Positions 1-8,450 of a stretch of 22,936 nt of DNA are shown in pieces (position 1 is the first letter of the stretch; each line of letters begins with the position of its first letter). Location: the NCBI GenBank assembly GCA_937890135.1, contig CALBYC010000197.1, forward strand, positions 1 to 22,936, given 5' to 3'. The notes beneath the pieces were generated by a model. That model ran no database searches. It was not told the DNA's origin and was given only the letters and a program-made list of their open reading frames with translations. The translations under genes were made by a program, and so were the position numbers. Source of the DNA: an uncultured Parabacteroides sp. GTDB taxonomy: Bacteria > Bacteroidota > Bacteroidia > Bacteroidales > Tannerellaceae.

Positions 1-2213
1 CCGAACCACTTTTTAAAGGTATCATTATTGAACGTATAAGAGAATGTAGTGCCGGTGGAACGCAAACGCCCTATGCCTTTCCCTGCCTTCCAGCGCGGGA
101 CATTCACTCGGTAAGCCCTGTTCGTGCGCTCGTCGTAGCCATACGTATATGTGTCGAACGTTCCATTCAAGTTCAGCGTGTAACTCTTCGACAATTTCAA
201 CCGCAGCGTGACCGACATATCACTCCACTGGAATGAGTCCGCCGCCATATTGTAGCTCATGCCCAACGAGAGCTTATCTATCAGACTTATCTTTTTGAAC
301 CCGGAAGAATCTTTGTCCGAACGGACTTTCATTTCTAAGTTATTGTTCAGACTGAAATTGACGGCCCCCGACTTTCCCGCGGAAGGAGGAGAAAACACTT
401 GCCCCGAAAAAGGAGAATATTGGACTTCTTGCTGGATGCCGTTCGCATCCGTGTACACATAGTTCTCATAAAAGCCAAAGCGGGATGCCCCGAAATCAGG
501 ACGGGCGCTCAAACTGACCGACGGTTCGAAACGATGCCGAATCATTTCTATTTTCTTTCCACCGAAAAAAGGAAGAGGCTTGAAAAAGCCATACAAAGTA
601 GTTGAAGCGGAAATAGAGGCGTCAAATTCATACGTACGATAAAAACCGTACGTGGTATCGGTCGGGGCCATCCGCTTCAAGTTCCGGTCATAGCCCTGCA
701 TGACCTTATGCGTGTACCAATTCTCGTTATAATTGAATGATGGGGAAATATTCAGGTACTTGAACGCCGTAAACGTGGCACTGACGGGAATTCTATGCTG
801 CATCGCATTATTCCAATCACGAACCAAATTGGATTTGAACAGCAGGTTTTCCTTTGTGTTGATGCTATTTCTGAAATAACCCGTATAAGACATCGAAATC
901 TTTTCATACCATCGCTCCTTTCCTACGCCATGCTTGCGCTTGAACGGATAAATACGGCTCAAGGAAACCGACAAATCAGGCAGGGTTACGGCTATGGACG
1001 AATCGCGCGTAGATTGGTTGATAGACATTGTCCCTGCAATCGTCAGCGGGCTGTTGGCAAAGCGTTTCGTAATATTGACGGTAGAGCCTTTTGTATTGGC
1101 TGTGGATGCCGGATTATACAGGGCGTTGTATGAATTACGGTCATAACTGCTGGTCGCAAAGTTCACGCTGGCAGAGAATGAAAGATAAGGGTTGGCCTTT
1201 GCATCCTGGGAATGGGTCCAATTCACCTTAAAGTCTTTCGACACGCTATAATCAGGCAGCCCCTTGTCGCCCAACTTTGTCACCAAATAAGAGGCCATGA
1301 AATTGCCCGAATATTTATAACGCTTCTTGTAGTTGGAACGTGCCGTCACCCCCCACGAACCCCGGGTGTAGATTTCTCCTGTCAGGGCCAAGTCCATATA
1401 ATCACTCAATGCGAAATAGTAACCGCCATCACGAAGGTAAAAGCCCCTGGCCGATTCATCGCCAAAGGTCGGCATCAAAATACCGGAAGAATATGTGTCA
1501 GAAAACGGGAAAAAGCAGAAAGGAAGTCCCAAGAAATAAATTGGCACATCCTCGAAAACCATGTAAACGGGTCCGGTCACGATGTTCTTTTTCGGGCGGA
1601 CTTTCGCCTTGGTCATCTGGATATAAAAGTGCGGATGCTCATGGTCGTCGCATGTCGTGTACTTACCTCCGACCATGTTCAATGCGTCTGTCTCGGTCTT
1701 CTTTGTCCTGCCCGCCGTCACATAGCCTTCACCTTGTTGAGTAATCACGTCCGTTATGTAGCCTTTCTTCGTCTTGAAGTTATATCGCATGGTTTTTGAT
1801 TCGTACTGGTCTCCTCCATCCACAAAAAGCGGGTATCCGAAATTCTCGCCAACCGAATCCACTCCGAACTTGGCATAAACCAGACTGCTATCCATGTTCA
1901 TTTGGATATGTTCGGCTTGAAGCTGGATTTGTTGATATTTCACATCAGCCTCACCATACAGATAAGCCATATTGGTAGCTGTCATGACAATCGAATCGTT
2001 TGCCTGATAAGCCACCGGAGCCTCCAACATTCCTTTTCTGCGTGTTGAATCTGCTGGAGCTATGGAATCTCCCGGCATCACTCTGGCCACTTTTGAGCTA
2101 TCAGTTTCTATCTCCACCGGAGCGGCTGACTGACGGCTCATGTTTTGTTGCGCATTCAGCTTACAGCATCCCATGATGCAGGCAAATAGGATTATAACAG
2201 CTCTATATTTCAT
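1..2213 (-). CDS. lptD: LptD-like LPS-assembly outer-membrane protein (partial, C-terminus off the left edge)
   Basis: An open frame on the minus strand runs without a stop from an ATG at 2213 to the left edge, giving 737 residues. It starts with a signal peptide (MKYRAVIILFACIMG, likely cut after NAQ near residue 22). An OstA-like stretch follows (about residues 65-185), with a CDDHEHPHF motif at 188-196 that I associate with Bacteroidetes LptD-type proteins. The rest is rich in alternating aromatic and polar residues, as expected of a large outer-membrane beta barrel. LptD inserts lipopolysaccharide into the outer leaflet of the outer membrane. The barrel end, including any terminal aromatic residue, lies outside the window. 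No LptE gene is visible. A TACCTTTG element lies just upstream, so this gene probably has its own promoter although it follows the OstA/HD genes. The family call is by motif and context, not by search. Confidence 0.85.
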   Translation of the reverse strand, partial: MKYRAVIILFACIMGCCKLNAQQNMSRQSAAPVEIETDSSKVARVMPGDSIAPADSTRRKGMLEAPVAYQANDSIVMTATNMAYLYGEADVKYQQIQLQAEHIQMNMDSSLVYAKFGVDSVGENFGYPLFVDGGDQYESKTMRYNFKTKKGYITDVITQQGEGYVTAGRTKKTETDALNMVGGKYTTCDDHEHPHFYIQMTKAKVRPKKNIVTGPVYMVFEDVPIYFLGLPFCFFPFSDTYSSGILMPTFGDESARGFYLRDGGYYFALSDYMDLALTGEIYTRGSWGVTARSNYKKRYKYSGNFMASYLVTKLGDKGLPDYSVSKDFKVNWTHSQDAKANPYLSFSASVNFATSSYDRNSYNALYNPASTANTKGSTVNITKRFANSPLTIAGTMSINQSTRDSSIAVTLPDLSVSLSRIYPFKRKHGVGKERWYEKISMSYTGYFRNSINTKENLLFKSNLVRDWNNAMQHRIPVSATFTAFKYLNISPSFNYNENWYTHKVMQGYDRNLKRMAPTDTTYGFYRTYEFDASISASTTLYGFFKPLPFFGGKKIEMIRHRFEPSVSLSARPDFGASRFGFYENYVYTDANGIQQEVQYSPFSGQVFSPPSAGKSGAVNFSLNNNLEMKVRSDKDSSGFKKISLIDKLSLGMSYNMAADSFQWSDMSVTLRLKLSKSYTLNLNGTFDTYTYGYDERTNRAYRVNVPRWKAGKGIGRLRSTGTTFSYTFNNDTFKKWF

Positions 2214-2250
2214 TAAAATGCAATATTCTCAATCAATTGTAATAGTCGAG

Positions 2251-2258
2251 CAAAGGTA
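2251..2258 (-). promoter_or_regulatory. -7 element of the lptD promoter
   Basis: The minus strand reads TACCTTTG, an exact match to the Bacteroidetes TAnnTTTG -7 box, about 38 bases before the lptD ATG. I do not see a convincing TTTG -33 box at the right distance, so only the -7 half is supported. Confidence 0.5.
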
Positions 2259-2284
2259 TGAATAAAAAACATTGTCTTCCTAAA

Positions 2285-2827
2285 TTATTCACCTAAAAAG
2301 AGTTTACACCACGCGTCAAACCGGTTTACTGACTCTTCACCATATTTGGCCAAGCTATTACGTATTTTCTTAATGCTTTTCTCCCTATCCAAATGCGTCT
2401 TGCTATAAAATTTATCGGCAAAGCAAATGAGTTGTTCTTCCATCGAAACAGGGCGCATGTCGCGATAAGGTATAGGCAAATTCTGCTTTTCTATCATTTC
2501 CAAAGACAAACCAGTCCCTGTATGCCGTTCGCAAACCAAAGCATGCTTGGGAAAACCTTCTTGCCTCAACAGTTCAGCGCCCAGATAACCATGGCAAATA
2601 TAGGGAGCTGTTCCGTGGCAATCGATTTCCGGGGCATCACACTTGAATATGCCGATATCATGCAACATCGCAGCCTCTTCTATAAAGTTCAAGTCCAAAT
2701 CCATTTCGGGATGGCGACGAGCAATCTGTAAAGCTTTGTCTGCCACGCTCCGGCTATGTGTAACTAATATATGGTAAGCCTCCGAACCAACGGGGTAATA
2801 TTTCTGTATAATTTCCAAAGGATTCAT
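2285..2827 (-). CDS. HD-domain (HDIG) metal-dependent phosphohydrolase
   Basis: This 180-residue soluble protein starts at MNPLEIIQ (ATG at 2827). A GTG 21 bases upstream would add seven residues, but the ATG follows a typical A-rich leader and is preferred. The HD-superfamily metal ligands are in order: H24, H56-D57 (LHDIG), H79, H102 and D138 (CFADKF). This points to a metal-dependent phosphohydrolase acting on a nucleotide or other phosphoester. The substrate cannot be read from the sequence. There is no signal peptide, so it is cytosolic. It lies 73 bp after the OstA-like gene and 71 bp before lptD, inside a block otherwise devoted to envelope biogenesis. I see no TAnnTTTG box in the 73 bp gap, so it is probably transcribed with the upstream genes. 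A link to LPS or cell-wall metabolism is inference from position only. Confidence 0.85.
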   Translation of the reverse strand: MNPLEIIQKYYPVGSEAYHILVTHSRSVADKALQIARRHPEMDLDLNFIEEAAMLHDIGIFKCDAPEIDCHGTAPYICHGYLGAELLRQEGFPKHALVCERHTGTGLSLEMIEKQNLPIPYRDMRPVSMEEQLICFADKFYSKTHLDREKSIKKIRNSLAKYGEESVNRFDAWCKLFLGE

Positions 2828-2900
2828 ATTATTTTGTTTTATAAACACCTGCTAATAAACCATCCGCATAAAAATAAAAGGAGAAGGGAGGAAGGATTCC

Positions 2901-4502
2901 CTACCACGCATCATCGCCATGAACAAATTTATTGCTTCGTTTAGGAGCTTCGTCCGCTTTCTTCTTTTTCACATCAAATATATCATCTTTGTCTTTTGGT
3001 CGTAAATAATCGAACCAATAAAAATCCTTCAGCACCTTCTGCTGAGGATTTAAATCCGGAATTGGAATCATTTGAGCAACCGTTTTGGTCCATGTTTTTA
3101 TTTTTTCCAACTTGCCATCTTTCAGCCAAATGGTCAAATAAGCACTTTGAGTAGTATTCATTCCTACCATGCTCCCGTCTTTTTCCAAAGGATAAAAGAT
3201 AGATTCAGCGTTTCCGGATACATCTATTTGACGCACGGATTTTCCAGAAAAATAAGCTTTAAGATCTGTCCCTTTCAACTGATTATAATATGAGCTGTCC
3301 AGTTCCTGCGCAGCAAACGCAAATTGCTTGACATGGGCAAAATCAATCGTGCTATCATTCATAAATACGGTAATCGTATCACCGTAAAGTTGGTATTTGC
3401 CATTCCAAATGACAGGCTCTCTATACATATACAGGACAGAATCCTTAGAATTAAACTGCATCGAGTCGCATACGCCCTGCAGGTCTTTTCGGTAGAAGCG
3501 GACGCCATGATAAGCTTTGACCTCACGGTATGTAGAATCAATAGTAATCATCTGCAATGTGTCTGCATGCAAATAAAGAGTATCACCCTGAGAATATTCC
3601 AAGCAACGCGCACTGTCAGTTGCAAACGCATAACCGCTTTTCTCATCGTAATAACCATAATCACCTTGCAAGATAACATGCTGTAATGTATCACGAATGC
3701 TCATATTCCCGAAGACTTCCCCAAAACCATTTTCTCGATCATACGCAATAGAATCTCCCGTCAAGAAACGATTGCCTGAAACAATTTCGGAACGATCCAA
3801 CAACATCGAAATATCATGCACGGTATCATACCATCCACGAGAAGTATAGATTGTTCCACTATCCGAAACAATAACGGATGGACCTAATATGGTTGAAACT
3901 TTCGTATCCGTATTATAATGCAGCGTATCAGAAGTCAAGGTGAAATTAGGATTTTCCAACCTCACGCTATCATTGAATACGGCTAATTTAGTTGATGGGC
4001 TGTATTGGCCGTAATAGGAAGACAACTGATTAAGCGAATCAACTATCATCCCTCCTTCAAAGTAATAACCGATATTGGGAATACGTTCATAATTCAAACT
4101 ATCCGTAAACAAAATCACTTGCCGGTTCTCCATTCGGACATTTTCACGCAACCGTGCGACTTTCGTATTTCCGTCATATTTCAAATACTGCCCATATACA
4201 AAAAGGGTATCCCCCTGTTCCATCCGGACATTGCTGAACGCTTCTAAAGTGTTGTCATTTTTATAAAAAAAAGCACTATCGCAATACATATAAGAACTGT
4301 CATGCCGGAAACAGACATCTCCCACTAATATTTGGGCATCCTGATTCACACTTTTATTAAAGGACAGAGTATTGGCATGTTCCAGATAAACCATATTTTT
4401 TTTCTCCGGAACAGAATCGGCATTGTGCACTTGTGCCTCGAGGCTCAAAACACACAATGCCAATCCGACAATCAACGAATATGCTTTTTGTAACAATCTC
4501 AT
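2901..4502 (-). CDS. OstA/LptA-like periplasmic LPS-transport protein
   Basis: The 533-residue protein begins with a signal peptide (MRLLQKAYSLIVGLALCVLS, likely cut after EAQ near residue 24). The body is a long series of beta-rich OstA-like repeats with recurring aspartates and D-S/T-L patterns (for example GDTLFVYGQYLKYDGN and SGTIYTSRGWYDTVHD). This fits the OstA/LptA jellyroll family, which bridges the periplasm and passes LPS from the inner-membrane exporter to LptD. It is roughly three times the length of E. coli LptA, so one polypeptide could form a long bridge by itself. The C-terminus (residues about 505-533) is charged and Lys/Asp-rich. Its ATG overlaps the TGA of the surA-like gene by four bases, implying translational coupling. 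The exact role relative to a canonical LptA or LptC is inference. Confidence 0.8.
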   Translation of the reverse strand: MRLLQKAYSLIVGLALCVLSLEAQVHNADSVPEKKNMVYLEHANTLSFNKSVNQDAQILVGDVCFRHDSSYMYCDSAFFYKNDNTLEAFSNVRMEQGDTLFVYGQYLKYDGNTKVARLRENVRMENRQVILFTDSLNYERIPNIGYYFEGGMIVDSLNQLSSYYGQYSPSTKLAVFNDSVRLENPNFTLTSDTLHYNTDTKVSTILGPSVIVSDSGTIYTSRGWYDTVHDISMLLDRSEIVSGNRFLTGDSIAYDRENGFGEVFGNMSIRDTLQHVILQGDYGYYDEKSGYAFATDSARCLEYSQGDTLYLHADTLQMITIDSTYREVKAYHGVRFYRKDLQGVCDSMQFNSKDSVLYMYREPVIWNGKYQLYGDTITVFMNDSTIDFAHVKQFAFAAQELDSSYYNQLKGTDLKAYFSGKSVRQIDVSGNAESIFYPLEKDGSMVGMNTTQSAYLTIWLKDGKLEKIKTWTKTVAQMIPIPDLNPQQKVLKDFYWFDYLRPKDKDDIFDVKKKKADEAPKRSNKFVHGDDAW

Positions 4503-5860
4503 TCTTTCACCCAGCCTGGAAAACGGAAATCACAATTTTTCCAACCCTCACTGATACGCACGTAAGTCGATTTTTGTTGCTTACGAATCCAATCATTCAA
4601 TAATTCTTCTTTCTTTTTTTCCTCAACAATTGATTTCAATGCCTGATAGTCATCCGTCAAATTAGCCTTGTGAGCTTCCGTGCGCGCACGTAATTTAACA
4701 ATAGCAACTACTTCTTTTTGCATTTTGTTTACCATGCGGAAAGGCTTCGATATTTCTCCGACCTTCATATTATACACCACTTTGCCCACCTCCTGCGGTA
4801 ATTCATGCATTTCAAAACGAGGTGTAGAAGCGTTGGAACTTTCATAATTGTCATTCACCATCAGCCCCTTGTTGTTTCGAGTATCTTTATCATAAGACAA
4901 GAAAGTGGCAGCTTCTTCAAATGTGAACTTGTCCTCTTTCAAATTATTGTAAATAGAATCCATGCGAGCTGTGGCTGCTTCCAATTCCGTTTCCGAAACT
5001 TCTGGTTTCAACAGAATATGACGGCAATTCAGGCGGTCGCCTCGCTTTTCTATCAGCTGGATAATATGATAACCATATTCCGTCTGTACAATCTGGGATA
5101 TATGTTTTGAATCTTTCAAATTGAAGGCAACATTCGCGAACTCGGGCTGCAGCATAGCTTTTGTCATGAATCCAAGTTCTCCGCCACGAGCTGCAGAACC
5201 TGGATCTTGAGAATACAAGCGTGCCAAAGTGGAAAACTCATATTTCCCATTGTTCACGTCTTCGGTAAACTGGCGCAGCCGAGCTTTGATAGCATCAGTT
5301 TCTTCAAAGGGGATTTTAGGTTCGATGGTTATGATTTGAACTTCCACTGTTGTCGGTATGTTAGGCAAACTGTCTTGTGGAAGCTGATTGTAATATTTAC
5401 GAACTTCAGCCGGTGTCAGCTTAATCTGACCAACCAACTTCCGCTGCATTTCCTGAACGATCTGCTGTTCTCGTATCATCTCAATCTTCTCGTCCTTGAT
5501 TTGTGAAAGTTTCTTATTAAAATACTCTTCCACTTTTTCTTTGGAACCTATCTGCCCAATCACAGAATTAATCCATTGATCCACACTCTGGATTACCTGC
5601 GATTCAGGCACATCCACGCTGTCAATCTTGGCTTGATTCAAATAAAGTTTTTGAATTGCCATCTGCTCAGGGATAAAGCAATAAGGATCTCCTTCCAAAC
5701 GTTCTCCGGCATTCAACAAGTACAAACGCTGGGATTCGACATCAGAACGCAGAATCGCATCATCGCCAACAACCCACACAATTTCATCAATCACATTATC
5801 CTGGGCCTTAAGGAACCACGAACAACTAATCAGAAAAAATAAGAGTAAACCTTTTTTCAT
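4499..5860 (-). CDS. surA: SurA-like periplasmic peptidyl-prolyl isomerase/chaperone
   Basis: This 453-residue exported protein has a signal peptide (likely cut after KAQ, residue 20). A SurA N-terminal chaperone domain (about 21-165) is followed by two parvulin-like domains (about 172-270 and 278-390) and a C-terminal helix. Domain 1 keeps RGGELGF (225-231) and YGYHII (262-267), but the histidine of the usual xHIL strand is replaced (VEVQIITI, 172-179). Domain 2 keeps CRHIL (279-283) but has no GG loop (KGLMVND, 331-337) and no YGxH. SurA escorts unfolded outer-membrane proteins across the periplasm and is important for LptD assembly in E. coli. An LISC at residues 10-13 could be read as a lipobox, but the hydrophobic core before it is too short. 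The gene follows the PPIase-like lipoprotein by 12 bp and overlaps the OstA-like gene. Confidence 0.88.
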   Translation of the reverse strand: MKKGLLLFFLISCSWFLKAQDNVIDEIVWVVGDDAILRSDVESQRLYLLNAGERLEGDPYCFIPEQMAIQKLYLNQAKIDSVDVPESQVIQSVDQWINSVIGQIGSKEKVEEYFNKKLSQIKDEKIEMIREQQIVQEMQRKLVGQIKLTPAEVRKYYNQLPQDSLPNIPTTVEVQIITIEPKIPFEETDAIKARLRQFTEDVNNGKYEFSTLARLYSQDPGSAARGGELGFMTKAMLQPEFANVAFNLKDSKHISQIVQTEYGYHIIQLIEKRGDRLNCRHILLKPEVSETELEAATARMDSIYNNLKEDKFTFEEAATFLSYDKDTRNNKGLMVNDNYESSNASTPRFEMHELPQEVGKVVYNMKVGEISKPFRMVNKMQKEVVAIVKLRARTEAHKANLTDDYQALKSIVEEKKKEELLNDWIRKQQKSTYVRISEGWKNCDFRFPGWVKE

Positions 5861-5872
5861 TGTTGCATATTT

Positions 5873-6754
5873 TTATTTTGTGTCTGAAGCATTGCTTTTT
5901 CGTAAAACAATCTTTTCTCTCCGGACAGCATCGTTATATAAATCATCTTCAAAATCTTTCAAAAATCTGAGTTTCCTCTGATTCTCCAAAACTTCCGTAA
6001 TTTGGGCATTGGCATAATCAAACGGGGCTATATCTCCTTTCAGTATATATTCCTTTATATTCAGCAAATAGCAAAAGCTACTGTCTGCCATTTCCAAAAA
6101 AGGATGAGCACGGAGAAATGCCTCCTCGTTCGTCACCCTTCTCATCGGTATATTGTCCATAATTTCGTCAAAGCTTATCCATTTGTCATAAAAATACTCA
6201 TAAACAGAAGCATTTTGAACGCTATATTTTTCTATTTTTTCAATCGAATTTTCCGATGTGGAACGATACCACTTCTTTACTTCGTTCAAGTTAGGAGCAT
6301 CTACCGGAATTTTCAAGAAAAGTCCTTTTATCAATGAATGGTCAAGCAACATATCCTGCTTGTTCTCTTCATAATAATGCAACTTTTCCTCTTCCGATAA
6401 AGATGCGGACAATCGTTCTTTCGTCAACTGTTCTTGATATTTATAACGAATTAACGAACGACGGTAGGCCTCCACCAGACGGTCAATCTCGCTTCGGTTA
6501 TTATCATCCAAATTGCGCAGCGCTACTTCATAGACCAATTCGTCTTTCAACTGTTGTTTGATGTAGCTTTCCGCCCATATCATGCTATCAACCTCCGATA
6601 AATGTTTAGGCATCGCCTCAGTTAATTCGGATTGTGTAATGGCACGTCCATTCAACTTCGCAACAAATCCTCCATCCGTAGCAGGTCGTTTGTTTTGACA
6701 GCTCCAGAAAACAACCCCGATTGTAATGAGATATAGGGAAAAAACACATTTCAT
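5873..6754 (-). CDS. SurA-like lipoprotein lacking a recognisable parvulin domain
   Basis: The 293-residue protein has a lipoprotein signal with lipobox VFWSC, Cys19 being the lipidated residue. The region after it (about 28-130: a short 'NGRAITQSEL' entry, then long amphipathic helices) resembles the SurA/PpiC N-terminal chaperone module. Where a parvulin domain should begin there is only KGLFLKIPV. The RGG loop and the GYHII strand of the neighbouring PPIases are absent, so it is probably a membrane-anchored holdase without isomerase activity. It sits between two parvulin-type PPIases with gaps of 1 bp and 12 bp and must be co-transcribed with them. No close functional assignment is possible from sequence alone. 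It could equally be described as a hypothetical lipoprotein of the PPIase operon. Confidence 0.72.
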   Translation of the reverse strand: MKCVFSLYLITIGVVFWSCQNKRPATDGGFVAKLNGRAITQSELTEAMPKHLSEVDSMIWAESYIKQQLKDELVYEVALRNLDDNNRSEIDRLVEAYRRSLIRYKYQEQLTKERLSASLSEEEKLHYYEENKQDMLLDHSLIKGLFLKIPVDAPNLNEVKKWYRSTSENSIEKIEKYSVQNASVYEYFYDKWISFDEIMDNIPMRRVTNEEAFLRAHPFLEMADSSFCYLLNIKEYILKGDIAPFDYANAQITEVLENQRKLRFLKDFEDDLYNDAVRREKIVLRKSNASDTK

Positions 6755-6755
6755 G

Positions 6756-8330
6756 TTACTGCTTAAATGCTTTTTTTATCGATTTCCAATTAACCTCGAC
6801 CGGATATTTTTTCTTCAGCTCTCTAAGCCAAGCCTCTTCTGCTGCTTTTTGCTCATCCGCCGGCTTGTTCCATATCTTCTCGTTGCTTATAGAAAACAAT
6901 AAGATGCCATCACGGTATTCATTCATGATAAGCGGAATGTCCGGATGTTTCAACAATAAGTTTTTCTTTTCCATTGAAGTCATGATTTCACGGATGAACA
7001 AGTTATATACATCTTTCATGAAGTCAGCGGAATAAGTCTTTGTTGAAAAGGGAGAACGCATCATGTAAGCGGCAAATTCGTTTTGTGCGAATTGGACAGT
7101 ATCAATGCGAACCAATGTCTTATCCATAGATTTGGCTTTCTCAAAAAAAGAGTCATCTGAAGGGAAATAATCATCACACAATCTTTGTAATTCCGCATAA
7201 GCAGCAGGATAAGGAGTATAATGATATGCCTCTTTCAAATAGTCGTCAAAGCCCTTATAGAGCGTGAAGTTCCATTCCCCTTGAGCCATCTTTCTGAGCC
7301 ACTGATTTGCGACTTCATCTTTTGTTGGAATGTCCAATCTCCTTATCATTTTAATGATATGGTATCCCACCTGAGTCTTAAACGGCCTTGATATATCTCC
7401 GGGATTCTTCAATGCAAAGGCCGATTTTTCAAAAGGCTCAATCATTTCGCCCATTCCAAACAAGGGCAGCATTCCCCCTCGCTGGGCAGAAGCCTTATCC
7501 GATGAGTATTGCCTGGCCATTTCTGAAAAGTCAGCACCATCCATGACAAGATCATATACCTTTTCAGCTTCTTGCCTCACCTGCTCATCCGTCCGGATTA
7601 TCGAATCCTTTTGAAAGGGAATCAGTATATGTGCGACTTGTACTCTTCCGGGGTTAGGAATCCTCGTATTCAAGCGGACTACATGAAAGCCAAGTTGGCT
7701 TCTGAACGGCTTGGCCAATTCTCCTTCCTTCATTTGATATACCCTATCCTCAAAAGCCTTGACAGTTTTCAAGGGTGAAAGGGAGCGGACACATTCGTAT
7801 CCTGCCTTGTCGGGAAATTTTTGCATCAACTCCTTGCCCACCGTTTCAAAAGATTCCCCGTCCTTGATGCGTTCATAAGCTTCCAAAGCCTTGCGGTAAA
7901 CATCCACCGTATCTTTTGACACACATTTTGCAGGAAGAAAGAATATCAAGTGGTCAAAACCTAAACATTCTTTCAAACGTTCATACTCTTTCCCCACAAC
8001 GCTGTCTTCCGCATGCTTGTCAGACAGATATCCAGCGACAAGCTCCGAACGGTAACGTTCTAATTCGTCTTTATATGATTGCGTTTTATCTAAACCTTCT
8101 GCTTCCGCATCGTATACTTTCAATTTGTAATTTTGAAACAAATCCACAAAATCTTTCAAATTCTTCTCTTTAGACAAATCGTTTTTCGCTCCATTTTTCT
8201 GAGCCATATAAAGGAACTCAGCCATAGAGACGCACTTGTTTCCCACTGTCATCGCTACCGAATCCGCCAATTGTTTTGCAGACCCAGCGATAGAAGTCAA
8301 AAGTAAAATTGATACAAGAAACTTTTTCAT
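6756..8330 (-). CDS. Periplasmic parvulin-type peptidyl-prolyl cis-trans isomerase (two parvulin domains)
   Basis: The 524-residue protein starts at the ATG (8330); a TTG immediately upstream is in frame but unlikely. Residues 1-18 form a signal peptide (MKKFLVSILLLTSIAGSA). An N-terminal SurA-like helical region (about 20-118) precedes two parvulin domains. The first (about 124-222) is degenerate: FDHLIFF and GFHVV are present, but the GG loop is changed to AGYE (176-179). The second (about 230-330) looks intact, with AHIL (233-236), RGG (284-286) and GYHII (322-326), and is the best candidate for an active isomerase in the cluster. A long helical C-terminal part follows. It is the first gene of the run PPIase, lipoprotein, SurA, OstA-like; one base separates its stop from the next ATG. 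A -7 element lies 39 bases upstream. Confidence 0.88.
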   Translation of the reverse strand: MKKFLVSILLLTSIAGSAKQLADSVAMTVGNKCVSMAEFLYMAQKNGAKNDLSKEKNLKDFVDLFQNYKLKVYDAEAEGLDKTQSYKDELERYRSELVAGYLSDKHAEDSVVGKEYERLKECLGFDHLIFFLPAKCVSKDTVDVYRKALEAYERIKDGESFETVGKELMQKFPDKAGYECVRSLSPLKTVKAFEDRVYQMKEGELAKPFRSQLGFHVVRLNTRIPNPGRVQVAHILIPFQKDSIIRTDEQVRQEAEKVYDLVMDGADFSEMARQYSSDKASAQRGGMLPLFGMGEMIEPFEKSAFALKNPGDISRPFKTQVGYHIIKMIRRLDIPTKDEVANQWLRKMAQGEWNFTLYKGFDDYLKEAYHYTPYPAAYAELQRLCDDYFPSDDSFFEKAKSMDKTLVRIDTVQFAQNEFAAYMMRSPFSTKTYSADFMKDVYNLFIREIMTSMEKKNLLLKHPDIPLIMNEYRDGILLFSISNEKIWNKPADEQKAAEEAWLRELKKKYPVEVNWKSIKKAFKQ

Positions 8331-8368
8331 CAATCATCCAAATTTCAATGCAATCTTTTCCGCACCCG

Positions 8369-8376
8369 CAAAAATA
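8369..8376 (-). promoter_or_regulatory. -7 element of the PPIase-SurA-OstA operon promoter
   Basis: The minus strand reads TATTTTTG, matching TAnnTTTG, 38 bases upstream of the first PPIase ATG and downstream of the recQ stop codon. The -33 region is not convincing. The 120 bp between recQ and the PPIase gene holds no clear intrinsic terminator, so some read-through from recQ is possible. Confidence 0.45.
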
Positions 8377-8450
8377 CTTTAAAATAACGGACAGAACACT
8401 CAATTCGCATATCTGCCCGCTAATTTAGTGTTTTTTATCAAATGCCTTCA

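Noticed and set aside
1212..1799. A 195-codon open frame on the plus strand
   Set aside because: It is antisense to the clearly coding LptD-like gene, whose minus-strand frame stays open and family-like throughout.
2285..2827. HD-domain protein as part of a nucleotide-signalling defence system (for example with a cyclase or effector)
   Set aside because: No cyclase, effector, TIR, SAVED or nuclease gene is nearby; the neighbours are envelope-biogenesis genes.
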